64,000 bases of DNA from Pipra filicauda (lineage: Eukaryota; Chordata; Aves; Passeriformes; Pipridae): assembly GCF_003945595.2 (NCBI RefSeq), contig NW_024104453.1, positions 558,001 to 622,000 of the forward strand, written 5' to 3'. This document shows, in pieces, positions 46,901 through 59,800 of this stretch. A program made the position numbers and the translations under genes. The notes below the pieces were generated by a model that did not search any database, had not been told where the DNA came from, and saw only the letters and a program-made list of their open reading frames with translations. Within the stretch, counting starts at the first letter, position 1. Every line of letters begins with the position of its first letter.

Positions 46901-48205
46901 ATGCTCTAGAGCTTCCACTACCTAATAGAGCATCTTTCCCCTCATAGGGATTGTGTTCCTCCCAGATGCTCCAGGGTGCTGGGTGAAGGTGTTTTGCAAA
47001 AGGTGTGATCCAGACAGATCCCAGTGGGATCCCAGTACTGCAAATTTGGGGAGGGGGAGCTGGGAGTCCCACAGTGAAGCTGGGAACCAGCTGTTTTCTT
47101 CCATGTCAGCAGCTCACACTGAAAAGCTCTTTCACATCCCCTAATCCCTTAAGCAGCTGCAGGAAGGACAGCCATTCGTTACTTAATGAAGTCCTTTGAG
47201 GAGGGGGTGCTGATTAAATTGGGTGGTGGATGAAATTGCCGCTGAGACCCCTCCAAGGTCGGGTGGTACGTGAGGGCTGTGCCGAAATGCAAGAAGGGGG
47301 TCTGGCTTTCAGGGTCACAGCCTGAGGAAAGTGAGTCACAGCTGACAGCTTAACTGAGGGGCTTAATTAAAGTGTTAACTAGGAACTAGGAAACTGCCAC
47401 ATGGGGTACTTCAAAGTCATGGAAAGGGGGTTCAGAAGGATGCACAAAGGAGAAGGGAGGGCTGTGGGATTTTCTCTACCCACCTGCTCTGAAGAGGGTT
47501 CCCAAAAACCTCGTGCCCTCCTGGGCTGCAGCACCCCAATAGAGAGCCCATCCAGCCCCTAGTCAGCCTTGGTGTGGGGCTCCAGGGTCTCTGATGACTC
47601 CAGCCCTTGAGGACAGCCCGCAGCAGGGAACAGTAGCACATGGGATGGAGGGGAAGGATTTTTTCTCACCTGTTTGGGCTTCTGCTGCTGGGGGCTCCCT
47701 GGCTCCTCGCTGGGACTGTGGGGCACAGAAAGCAAAGCGGTGAGGGCTTTCAGACCTCTACAGACCCTGGGGAGCATGAGACTGCCCCAATTTTTGGTGA
47801 AGGGGGAAAGGTCAGCCTTTCATGTGGCTCCAGAAGCATTTTCCCCTGTCTCGACTGGGTCAAGCTTGTCTGACATCATCCTTCCTAGCGGGGAGCACAG
47901 AACAGGCTCTGACTTGGCCAAGGGTGACAGCAAGGAGGTTAATTTGGGGATTCCCCTCTAACAAACGCTTTTCCTCTCTGTAAGTCAATGAGCATCATCA
48001 CAGCAACCCCTGAAGCAAAAAGACTCTGATAAAACTGCTCATTAAATTGCATTTAAATTGAAAATAGGAGAAAAAGGCACTGGAGGAGATGGGAGTCTGG
48101 TGGGGACAGCCAGCACATCATCCCCCCCACAGGTCACATTCTGCCCCGTGGCACTCACCTGTCCGCAGCCCAGACCTCGCGCAGGATCTCCGTCTGCAAC
48201 GGCAT
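40946..48205 (-). CDS. TULP1: TULP1, Tubby-like protein 1
   Basis: Photoreceptor protein needed for opsin and synaptic trafficking; the tubby domain binds phosphoinositides at the ciliary base. Coding exons: 48159-48205 (ATG 48205), 47670-47715, 46074-46209, 45789-45938, 45061-45195, 44708-44809, 44465-44599, 44182-44273, 43764-43937, 43263-43375, 42679-42787, 42375-42473, 41916-42087, 40946-41079 (TAG). All phases join; 1644 nt, 547 aa, near the human length. N terminus [15 protein letters not shown] matches the TULP1 start. Residues about 20-285 are Lys/Glu-rich and disordered. The tubby domain (about 287-547) shows [20 protein letters not shown], the basic lipid-binding stretch [37 protein letters not shown], the signature [13 protein letters not shown] and the end [12 protein letters not shown]. 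The acidic/basic N-terminal exons identify TULP1 rather than TUB, TULP2 or TULP3. Confidence 0.97.
45230..45480. other. CpG-rich block inside a TULP1 intron
   Basis: A short GC-rich island between exons 45061-45195 and 45789-45938, holding four CCCGT units (about 45346-45367) and a CTCF-like sequence on the - strand at 45428-45441 (GCGCCCTCTCGCGG on +). No splice-consistent exon was found in it. Confidence 0.55.
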
Positions 48206-48440
48206 CGCTTCCTCTGTCCTGCCCCGACTGCCTCCCCTCCTGCCTGGCACCAGTTGCTGACCTTCTGGTGCTGCAGCCCCTACCAACCCAGGACCAGATC
48301 CATGGGGTCAGTCACAGCTACAATAGTCTGAGCGCTCTTACAGCATTGGCTCAGCCACCTCCACAAGCCTTTGTGGTGGGAGGAGGAGAAGGAGGAGGAG
48401 TAAGAGCAGGTGAAGGAGATGATTAACTTTATTTCTCCTG
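48206..48440 (-). promoter_or_regulatory. TULP1: TULP1 5' flank
   Basis: Sequence just upstream of the TULP1 ATG, presumably 5'UTR and proximal promoter. It is not a CpG island, as expected for a tissue-restricted gene. I could not identify a TATA box or a clear CRX site. Confidence 0.35.
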
Positions 48441-49054
48441 AAACTCACTTAATAGGATTTCAGGGGCTGTCAGCCAGGCTTGCTGGGAGAGCAGCTGGCA
48501 GGGTAGTAATTACAGGAAAAGGGGGCTCTGCAGGAATGTAGGGGGTGCACAGCTCCTCCCTTGCTGGGTGGGGTCCCCAACACAGCAGAGCCACTCACTC
48601 CAGTCTGGTGTGGGCAGAGGAATGCTGTCTGACTGTATTTAGGGTTATCCTCCCTGGATATTCTTTTATTTTTTTTTCCACCCAAAAAGTCTTCTTGGTG
48701 AGAGAATAGCAGGATTTGGACTGGTTTGTGTGAGCTGTGCATGGAAAGCCCATGCAGGGGTAGGCAACATCCCTGGCTCCAGGCAGTGCTAAGGGTTTCC
48801 ATACGGACCACCACTTTCCTTCGACCCCTGTCCATGTCCCCAGGTCTCTTTGGGTGATGGGATTCACGCCCTGCAGCTCACACCTCACCTCGTTATTACA
48901 CTACTTAATATTTTGTTCTTAATATTCCCTCTCAAAGGCCCCCGCAGATGCTGTTCGGTTGCAAAGCCGGACAAGCCAAGCGTCTCCACCGGACCCCTGG
49001 TCTTGCCCCGCCCACCACAGACACCCCAACCCCCCCGCCACGCCGTGCCCGGTG

Positions 49055-49066
49055 CCACTAGATGGC
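49055..49066 (+). promoter_or_regulatory. CTCF-like core motif between TULP1 and FKBP5
   Basis: CCACTAGATGGC fits the CTCF core CCASYAGRKGGC at all 12 positions and is followed by A, in the intergenic stretch between the TULP1 start and the FKBP5 3' end. Confidence 0.5.
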
Positions 49067-49743
49067 ATTTGAGCACCGCACACCGAGACCCACCAGCACT
49101 GCAAACTTCCGATGTCTCCGTACAATATCCTCCTGGTTTCCCTTTAAATCACATCACATCACCCACATAAGTTTAATTTCTTTTCCAAGGGATAGAAAAA
49201 CACCAAGCTAAAATACATAAAAAATCTCCTTTAAAACGGGAAGCAAGCCCGGAAACCACAAAGTGAGTTGGGTTTTTTTTGGTAGAGATTGTTTCCTATG
49301 GAAAATGTGGCTTGGGCTGCCCCCAAAGGACTTTTTTGCCCTGCCTGCAAGAAAAAAAAAAAAAAGAAAAAAAAATGTTTTTCAGAGACCCTGGGTCTCA
49401 CAGCAGCTTCCCTGGGCAGCACCCCCAGGGATACTTTGCTGGCTCTAGGACATCCCAGGGTGGTGGAAAACCCGAGACCTGGATGAGCAGCTGGAGCAGC
49501 AGACCCCCAAAGAGCATCCCCTAGTCAGGACTTTCCAAAGCACAGCATTCTGGCCCTTCACTGGCTCTCCAGTAAATGACAGCACTGATAAAAAGGGGCA
49601 GCAGCATCAGACTTTGGAGACACCAATAATTTCTTAATTGCTGGGGCATCTCCATCTGGGGAGTACACACCTATCCTCCCCACAGCCACTTTCTTTGCTG
49701 AGCAGGATCCAGAAAAAAATACTTCTTTTTTTAATTTCAGTTG

Positions 49744-50603
49744 TTTATTTTCAAGCTCCAAAAGGCATATTACAAAGAGACAGGAAAAATAACAACTGGA
49801 CAGCTGTTCTCACGCAGAAGTGACAGCATCCCTTTAGGATGGAGAGGGTTGATGGCTGAGGAGGCAGCAATATCGGTGCAAGGACACGATGCACCTCCTC
49901 ACCATGGGAAAGCAGCTCACTGACAAGCTACAAACCCATGGTACCAGCTCAGACCCAGTCACTTGCCTTCTGAACCACATGTCAACCTGTTCTTTATTTT
50001 CTCTAGGTATGGATCCCAAATAAGCAATAAAACTCCCATTTGAAGTCGGGAGCCAAGAGATGGGGTGCAGGCTGCAGGCTGAGTGCCTGCAAACCTGGAT
50101 AGGCTTTTATTCTCTAAAGAAATAGAAACCAGCTTCTTCAGAAGATAAAATCTCTGTGTCCCCCCTTCCCCAAACAGTGCTTGACAAATTACATCCCTGC
50201 ACTGAGGGGCTGCAGTGGAGGTGATGTGGGTCCTCACATCGAGCCTGGCTCCGCTTTGCAACCCCTTTGGCCACAGGCAAGAATTCAGCAGGAGAGAAAG
50301 CCAACCACCATGGGTGAGAGAGCCCCGGGGGCCACGTCCCTGTCAGCCAGCCCTGGGCTCCCACCGTGCCCGTGCCCGTGACTCAGCGCTGCCCTGCGTG
50401 CTCAGGGCTGGCGCCGGGGCGGTGCAGCCCGGTCGTGTACCGGATACAACCAGAGGCAGCACTGCAGCGTACAAGGAGTATGTCCCACATCCCAGCGCAT
50501 CTCAGAGCACCCAGGATGCTGTGCTGACAGTGGATATAAAGCCAAGGGAGCTGGGAAAAGCTGTCTATGGAAACGTCCCAAGATGTAAGAGTTTTAATTT
50601 ATT
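49744..50603 (-). terminator. FKBP5: Three candidate poly(A) signals of FKBP5
   Basis: TTTATT on the + strand at 50598-50603, 49993-49998 and 49744-49749 gives AATAAA about 270, 870 and 1120 nt after the FKBP5 stop. Which is used cannot be decided from sequence; several may be. Confidence 0.5.
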
Positions 50604-50865
50604 ACTTTTTTCTTTTTCTTGCTCTTTAAAAGCTATTTGTTCCACGTGCGGTGGTCCCTTGGCATTCCGCCGCTCCTGGTCTGTCCCCGAGCGCACCCAG
50701 GCGGTAGGACAGGGTTTGTTTTTCTTTGCGGAGCTCTTTTTGCTTTCACAATCACACTAACTGTAACAAGCTTTACAAGAAAACACTGGCAAGTTCCAAG
50801 GTTTGGCAGAAACCTTTTTCTGTGTGGGCCAAGGGCAGGAGGCTCTCCCATCCCCTCCTCCTCCA

Positions 50866-53800
50866 TCATACGTGTCCTTCAGCCTCTTCATCTTCAGCAC
50901 CAGGAGTTTTCAGTCCTTTTTCGCAAGCTGCCTTCTCTGCTACTCTTTCCACCCCGGTTTTGCTAGCTGCTTCCTGCCAAACAGCAAATAAAGCACAGTG
51001 AGTTGGAAACAGGAAAAGGAAGAAGCAAGCAGGTGACAGTGATGCTGGGGATAGGCAGAGGCAGTCAAGCCTGGAAGGGCAGGCAAAATTGTCCCCAACA
51101 GCTCCCCCATGCTTATCAAATACCGCAGCTTACACTGGAGGGTCCTGTTTTCTCAGTGGCTGGTAGAGGTTAAACCTCACCAGCTCAGCCAGCTTTTGGG
51201 GAAGGTATGGGATCCCTGGGAACGATTGTGACCCACCTCAACAGAAGCAGAGCACTGACATGGAGTGAGCCTGGACAGATGGGTGCAGAGGCACAGAAGA
51301 GAGGGACAAGGAGGTAAGGCAGTAGCATCGGAGTGGAGTCACAGGTGCAGCCTGTCCACCCAGCTGGAGGTGTAGCATGTACACCTGGTCATGGCTGCAG
51401 GCCACCCACCCAACTGTGGGTGCAACCCATCCAGTGGGTGCAGGAGAGGAGTACTAAGGCACAGTGAAGCCTTATGCCTGCTCCAGCAGTGCCTCTTCCT
51501 GTCACAACCAGCTGCACAAGCCAACCGCAGTGCCAGCAGATGGCCAGGGCAGCTCCACGCCCTGCCCAAGCCAGTTGCCCCAGCATGCTGCTCCCCAGAG
51601 TCTGCACTGGTCACTTAATCCACAGCCTCAACCTCCAGGCACCAGTTCAGAAGAGCTTATACTAAAAATTACCCACACAGATAGCTTGCAAAGCTGTGTC
51701 CTCTCTCATTACAGTACACCAGGTTTCCAGTGGAATTTTGGATGAGAGCCTGTTACGAGACAGCGATCTCTCCATATGAGCAGAGGAGCAGGCTATTGCC
51801 TTACCAACTTCAGGAAATCCATACTATCATGTCTCAAAATACCCTTGGCCTTGTCAGAGATGGAATGATATTTCATTTTACTGGAGATCAGGAGTTCATC
51901 AGTAGTCACTAGCTGGGAACAGCAAAATTAAGGACCAATGCTGACCCTGTTATCAGCCCATGTGAGCTCACACTGCAAATCCTTTTATTGATGACTGAGC
52001 ATCTGATGGCAGCGTCTGCACAAAAGAGACCAAGAAGTAAAATGCTTCTTCCCATTGCAGCAGGCTCTATCCCTCCATCCTCAGCCTGATCTATAATTCA
52101 ATTTGGTTTAACCCATCTCTTCTCATCACAAGCCTGACGAGCATCCCTCAGTGCAGCCTGCTAGATGGCCAAAAATGGGCAACAGTCACCTTTGCATCCC
52201 TCTCTGCAAACTTTGTGAACATGTTTGCGTAGATCCTCCGGTCCCGGTCATTGTGCTCCTTCGTTTTCTTCTGGCACACAGAGATCTGAGATTTTGCTGC
52301 TTTGTTCTGTGGATTCACTTCCAGCACTTTTTGAAAGTCACACTTTGCCAGCTCGAACTCGTTCATCAATAACCTGGCTTCGCCCCTCCGGTACAAGCCC
52401 TTCTCATTGTCCTGATCCAGTCCCAGTGCCTGGAAACACACAAGTCCCCTTAGCACCCTGGAGCTCCCCCCAAAAATTTAATGGTCAAAGCCTCGTTAAA
52501 TCTGTCAAAATTAGGAGAAGGTGGCTTCAAGTCTCCAGAGCACTTGCATCTTACTCAACAAAAATTACCTCTTCTCCATCAGCAGATGGCAGGTCACTAA
52601 TATAGATTTTTATTTCTCCTTGCTTAAAATACCCCTGAGTGTGACAGTCAGTGGGAGACAAATTCACAGGCAAGAAATCAGGTGTAAACACTCAACCCAA
52701 GCCCTTTAGTCTCCTTGTTCTAGCAATGACATTATTTTCCTTTAGTAAAAGCCATATATGCACCTCAGATATGATTTACCTTTTAGATTAAGACAACTAG
52801 CTTTATTAGCTTTCCCACATGCAAGATGCTTAAATTAAAGCCTTTTATAAAAGAATTCAGAGTTTCCTGACAAAGACAAAGATTTTTAGGGACTGGCAAA
52901 GCCCCATCCCACTCCTCAACTGGCTTGGAGATCCACTGCAGCTCCACAGAGCCTGCCTCTGTCACACCCAGAGCAGAACTCAGTGCCCAGACCCAGCCTG
53001 AGCAGATCTAAACAGCACCCCAAGGTCATCAGTCTACGCAGATCCAGTCTCATGGATCTGGCTTAGGAAGAAAAGCTGTTGTAAACACACGTCCAGGTGG
53101 ATTTTGAACCCCAAAGGGCACTTTTGGTCCTAAGCACACAGCATCCATGGAGACCTCGAGGTGCGGAAGGGATGCCATCATCCCATTGCTGTTTGGAAAT
53201 TGCTTCTTATATGAAAAGAAATCAAAAAAATCCCAACGAACTCCCAATGAAAACAAGCAGGAGAAGAGGATGCTCCATCCCCGGGGCTCATGCACCTCTA
53301 CCTTATCACAGCACTCGACAGCTTTGGCGTACTCTCGCAGCTTCAGGTAGCACATGGCCAAGTTGAGGAAAGCAGCCAGGAGGAATGAGTCAGAGGCTTT
53401 TGACTCTTTTTCAGACAAGCCATACTCCATTTCCAGCCAGGACACAATCTTCCCATACTGAATCACTGCCTGCAGGTACTTGCCTTCCTGGGATGGAGCA
53501 AAGAAGAGGCTAGAGGAACCCAAGCGACAACACTCATCTGCTCCCGCAACATCTCACAACAGGTAACAAGTGTAATGTGGTGTGTTCAGTAAGTAAATGA
53601 AAGGAGGAGGATGCTGAACACCTACAAAAACAGCAGGCTTGGGAAAAGCCAAGTCAGAGCAGTGGGGAGGATTGGGATGCCCCAGCTGTGACAGGGAACT
53701 CTAAAGCCTCTCAGCATTAGCCCTGGCCCAGGAAGGGTTCAATCTGCTGTCCTGCTCTTCAGGGAGCAAATACAGCCAAGGAAACACTGGGAAAGGAGGA

Positions 53801-56800
53801 GATATCTTGGGGAGCATCAAGGAGTGAGCAAAAGACAGAGGGAGGGCAGGACTTGCCTTCCCCAGCACTGTCTGGGGGCACATGGTTTCTCTGACACTGA
53901 CGGCTGCCAAGTCATGCATCTGATGTCACCCCAAATTAATTTCCAGCTCCCTTCCTTCACCTCTGTCATCCCCAAGTTCACAAACCTTGAAGTACATTGT
54001 GCCCTTCTCCTTGACGACAGCAGCCTGCTCCAGCTTCTCTTTGGTGTCCATCTCCCACGACTCCTTGGCCTGCAAAGGAATGCTTGGAGCACTCCCAGGG
54101 GAGTGCAGCAGCCCCCCTCCCCCGGCAGGACCACACCACTCTCTGGGACAGCCTGTTCATGCTCAGGGCTCACCAGGGCCATATCCAGAGCAAGGAGCCA
54201 ACTCTGCTCCTATTGCAGCCAGGGCGATGGCAGGGGACCCATCTAGGGATGCGGCACAGCAGCACCTGCCCCATCCCATGGGCTTCTCCTGTATCCCATT
54301 CCCAGGCTCCTCACGGGCACAGACAAGCTCCTCAGGGCTAGCTGGCTGGATGCACCAGCTCTTATCTGTGGAGCCCAGGGAAAAAAAGGGGAGAAAAAAA
54401 GAGGAAGAAAAGAAAAGAAAAAAAAGAAAAAAGAAACAAGGAGATAAAAAAGAAAAAAGGAGAAAAAAAGAGAAAAAAGGAGAAAAGGAAAAAAGGAAAA
54501 AGGAAAAGGAGAAATAAAAGAAAAAGAAAGTACAAAAGGACAAGCCTAGAAACAAATAAGAGACCCAGCCTTGGACCCCAGCCACAAGAATAAAACAAAC
54601 CAACAGAGAAGAACAAATTAAGAACACGAAGCTCCTTGGTGACGTGTCCACTTCAGCGGGGGTCAGGCTTGCAGACACACCAGGGACAAAGGCTGGATGC
54701 TACACAGGGCCCAACATTCCTGTAATCTGAGAAGGGACCAGCATGCCTCTGCCCTCACCTTCTCAAAGCTTTTCAGTGTAACCTCGTACACCAGCTCAGC
54801 ATTCGCCTGGATGCCATATTTTGGCTTCCCTGCCTCGCCAAAGCCATACCTGGAGGGCAGAAGGAGGCAGTCAGAGGACAGGGGTAAACCCTTCATTTCA
54901 GCAGCCCTTGGCCATAAACGCAGGCCCAGGTTCCCAATTCTGTTTTCACATCCAAGCTCCCTGCCCACAGCTTTCTAACATTTTGAGGCCAGGGTTATGT
55001 TATTCTCCATGAGCAAAGATACCTGACAATATACAATGCATTATATATTGGGAATCAGCCCTTCTGGCTGCAAAGCCATCTTTTTCCATAGGCTTCTCTC
55101 CAGCCTAAGGACCCAGCCCTGGCAATTTCCAGGGAGACATCAGACACTGGACTTGGATAAAGCCCTTTTACCTGATTTTTTTAAAGCATCTCAAGATTCT
55201 TGTCTGCACACCACTAGTCTCTCTTACTATTCCTGCTGGCATTGCTAAACTGCAACTCTCCTGGAGAGTTCTGTTTTCAGGACAGCCATCTTCCATAAGT
55301 GCTAAAACAATGCTGGAAGCTGAAACCCACACAGCATCCCTGCAGGGATGATCCTTACCGTGGGCTGAGGTAGAGGATACAGTGCTCTCCCCTCTGCATC
55401 TTCTCCAGGGCTTTGTCAATGCCGATGGGGATGTCGTGGTCCTCTCCTTCGCCCACAATGAACTTCACATCTTTGCAGTCAAACCTTCTGCCACCACAGA
55501 ATCCCTCCAGATGAACTGCAGGGGGACAAGAGGGAATGTGGCAGGATCACACCCACAGTTACCCAAACCTTGGAGCAATGTGGGCTCCAAAACATCAGAA
55601 AGTATTTTATCTCTCCCAAAATCCAGCAAAGCCTCCAGCCCTGGAAGAGGGAAGACAAAGGGCTGGGGGCAGCCAAGGACCTCCTGGTGCAGAGAGGGAT
55701 AGGGACAGCTTAGGAACATTGCTGAAAAGCAAGGCAGGCATATCTCGTCTAACCAAGGACCAAACAACAGATAAACATCGTGACTAATATGTTCCCCTTG
55801 TACTCAACTGCACGAGTCAAGTCTTACTGGAACTGGATATTGCTCCTGGCACACTGCCACACAGAGTTTATCACGGTGATTACAAATCTTCTATACAGCA
55901 CTATACTGCCTTGACTTCTACCTCGAAAACAAGGCCATGTTCTCCTGACTCTCAGAACTCAAAGTACAAGATAAACTTTTTATTTTTAATCTTCAACCAG
56001 TAACTGTGCTGTTCCAGCCCCAGACGCTGGCAGAAGTGCAGCCAGAGCGGACACTGGGTACCTGGCACATCCACCACCTGGCACTCCTGGCTGTGTTTCC
56101 ATAGCAAGATTATTCTTTATTTATTCAATCCTGAAGATGTTCCAGGCCTTGGGGACGCTTTTACAATCTTTGCATTCTGCTTGCAGGGTACAAGGCATAC
56201 ACATGCAGGCAGGCACAAAGTAAAAGCAGTTTTACAAGGAACTCCTGCATACTGTTAAAAAAAGTGAAACAAAAAAAAAAGCTTTTTAAGAGGAAAAATT
56301 CACAATGGGCATTCCTGTTGTCACAACTGTGCTTAGAGATTTTGTGGCCTGCAAGGACGTGAGCCTAATCTTTGCTCAGAGAGAGCAGGATGCTACCCGA
56401 GATGCTACAGGGCAGTGACCATCCCACTGTGGTGGCAGGAGGTGAGCAGCAGGACAAGCCAAAGATGGCACTCTACCAGAAACAGCCATGAGGATCTGGG
56501 CTCTGCATTGGACAGCTGAAGCCTGCGCTGAAGGAAACCCACCCATCTCCACCTCACGATGCTGCCCTGCCCTGGGGCCTACAGGAAGTCCCCAGTATGA
56601 GACACACGGACCAAGCAAGCCCACAGGCAGTCCCCCATTCCTATGGCAGGTTCAACCCTTTAGCTCCTGCCACCAAAGCCATGCTAGGACTCAAGCGTGG
56701 AGGAGCAGAGGACGCCAGCTTCCCAGGACGCATCCTGCATCCACACTGGTGCACAGTGACCACCAGGCTCAGGCTGGTGTGAGCTCACCCATCTTGGGAT

Positions 56801-59800
56801 GAGGACAAAAGGCAAATCCAGCTCCTACAGAGTCAACCTCTGCTTTTGCACTACCCAATACCAATCTGGCTATTTCCTTAGGCATAGGAAAACTGAAAAG
56901 TTCTGCCTAAAATACAGGTAACCCAGCAACCCCACAGCACTGTGCCATCTCCCTGCATGTTCCTAGGGAGTACAGATCCATAATCCCTGACCTCAAAAGC
57001 AGCACTACAGCCCTCCCAAGTTCCACACCCTCTGTGGGACGTGGCAGCAATAGGAAGATCCCATGTTAGAGTAGGATGCACAAGAAGATGCCATGATCCT
57101 CCCTTTCAAGGACAGTTTTTCTCTATTTTAATTGCACATAAAATAAGGCAAGCAAAGGGGGGAAAATCTCCACTCAGGTTTCCAGGAGCAGGTCAGCTGG
57201 TTGCAGTTGCTCTTGGATTACAGAGAAAAAAAAGCCACTGAAGGAACATCACTCTGGTTGCAGCTCTGACTTATTGTTCTCTCAGTGCCTGCAGCGATTT
57301 TGTTTTTGAAGAGCTGAGAACAGAGTGTACTGAGTGTGGCTGGCACACGAACTTGATGTGCTGACAGCAATTTGTACTCAGATTAAAAACGGAGAAGGAG
57401 GAGGGGTGGGGGGAAAGGATGTAACAAAAGCTGGAATGACAGATTTTGAGTGCAGCCCAGGTTTTAGAGATCAGAACTGTGAATTAAGGTCTATAAAACT
57501 TAAAACCTATAAAAACCTGGAGATACTTGCTCCTGGAAGCATGGTTTCTTCCAGCCTAATTCCAGCACCTCCCAAATACACAGCTGAGGGAAACCATCGC
57601 TGCCCCCCTGGATCACAGCCTCATCCCAGGGTGGGCTGCCTGTCCCCACAGCTGCTGTGCCATCCCCAGCATAGTGCCCACCATAAACAGAGTTGCATTT
57701 GTTGCAAAAAAAAAAAACAACCAACAAAATCTATTTGCACCCAAAGCATTCACTGCAAGGCTGCCTTCTCCTTGTCCTGTCTCACGGGGATGTATTTAAA
57801 GTAGTCTCAGGGCTCTGAACATATAAGGATGTGTAGGTCTCAGTGAATTAGGGGCCACAGCAGCTACGACCAGAAAGGCTGGCAGGGCCAGTGGGCTGCC
57901 ACAGGGACCAGCCCAGCATTCCCCATCCCTGCCCTACACGAGCAGCGCTGGCTCCGCAGGATGGCCTGGCAGGGCATCTACCTCCGTGACTCTGAGACAC
58001 ACGTGCTCCTGCTCACGGCATTTGCTCCAATGGACACATTAATTTGAAACAAGTAAAGCAAGGATAATGGGCTGTGGGACATTGGTGTATGAAGAGACTT
58101 GTTATTTGGCTCCTTATGTCCTTTCAAAGAGATGATTCCTGGCTGATGACCTCCCCCGCCCCCCCCAGCCCCTGCCTGAGCCTGAGCATCATCACGTTCC
58201 AAAAAACCTCAAGCTGCAAAGGGAACAACTACAGAAGGACCAGTGCTCTTCCTGTCCTCCCCACTGAGCACAGCACTGTCTTTAAAGAGCTCAGACCTAA
58301 TCAAAATAAAGATGAGAGCTGGATCTGTGATGATTTCAATTATATTTAGTCTTTCAGTTTAATCTTTGGGGTAGCAGAGCCAGCTTGAAGCTTAGCTTGT
58401 GGCTGGTCCACAGCTAGGATGCTCAGCACGGGAGAGGCAGACAGTCAAATCTGAGTCAAAACTTCATTTTTCCTTAAAAAAAGCCTCATTAGAAGAACTG
58501 GCCATTTAAGGCCGCAAGCTTTATAAGCTGTCACAGCTCAGATTCAATTTCTCAGTCGCTAAAGGGACTTAGGATCTTTGCACAGGAGCTCTGGAAGTGA
58601 GAAAAAACCTAAATGTGTCCCATATGAAGCAAGCTCTGGGTCTGTGTCCCAGTGGTTCTTGGGAAAGAAAAAAACCAAAATCCAAATCTGGCTTCCCCTC
58701 TCCAGCCTCATGAAACATCTGCTCCAGAAATGGGATCAGAACAGGGAGAGCCCAATGGGACCTGAGCTCCTCATCCTCCCACAAAAGCTGAAACCACCCT
58801 TATTACAAGCAACCCCCTTGTAATAATCTCCTTCCCCCCCATGAGCAGCCCTCTGGCCATAGGGAAAGGAAAAGGCCCCGTTCTGCAAGAGATGCGATAA
58901 AACCCACCAAAAATACCATCAACATTGGAACAAAGAGGCCAAAGAAGGTGCCAAGCGCCTGTATCATTGCCCAAAACACTTAGCAAGTGTGTGTTCCTCC
59001 ATGAAGGGAGGAAGGCCTGGCAACTGATGCTTTGGAGGCAAGGCAGAGCCAGGGGTTTTGGCAGATGGCACATCACAGAGCATCTTGGACACTGCAATGA
59101 GATGCAAAAGGGTCAGGGGAAATGGCAGAGTTCTGAAACCCCATGGGCTTTGCTTCTTCCATCCTCCCCACAGATGCTGGCTGAGCAGCTCTGGGCTCAG
59201 GGTTTTCCAATCAGCCCTCTAGGGCAGCAGCTCTGGTAGAGCCATCACAGGGACCAGCCAAGGAGAGCTCAGAGGTGCATCCCTGGGTCAGCAGTACACT
59301 GCTGCTCTCCCAGCCCCTTTCCACCCCATCTGGCCTCTGGATGGATGTAACTGCATCCTATCATGATGCATAGCCACCTACAGCCTGTACAGTAGGTCCT
59401 TGCCAGGGAGAAGAAAGTGGAATGGCTTAGGACAGGCTGATCCCTCCAGCTCCCCTACAAGGCACTAGCACTCACTCTCCACAGTGGCACCCTCATTAGG
59501 GTTGGAGTAACCTTCCCCCTTTCTCTTGATCCTTCGGATTATTCCTCCATCCTCAAACAAGTCCTCGCCTTTGAAGTCAAGCAGCTCAACCTAAAAAAAA
59601 TAAAGAAAAAGTGGGCAGAGCTTAGGGAGGGGGGAAGGAGAAGGGAAAATCAAAGCCACAAAGCAGCAGTTCATCCTCCGGCTGGAGAACCAAGCCAGCG
59701 TATTCTCCATTCAGCTGAGAAGCAGAAGTTGTCCATAAAATCCAGCTCCAAACCACAGCATAACACACACAATTTATTAGAAATTGGGGCACATCCAGTA

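Noticed and set aside
57267..57281. Another GRE candidate ending in TGTTCT
   Set aside because: Only the right half-site matches; the left half differs at most positions.
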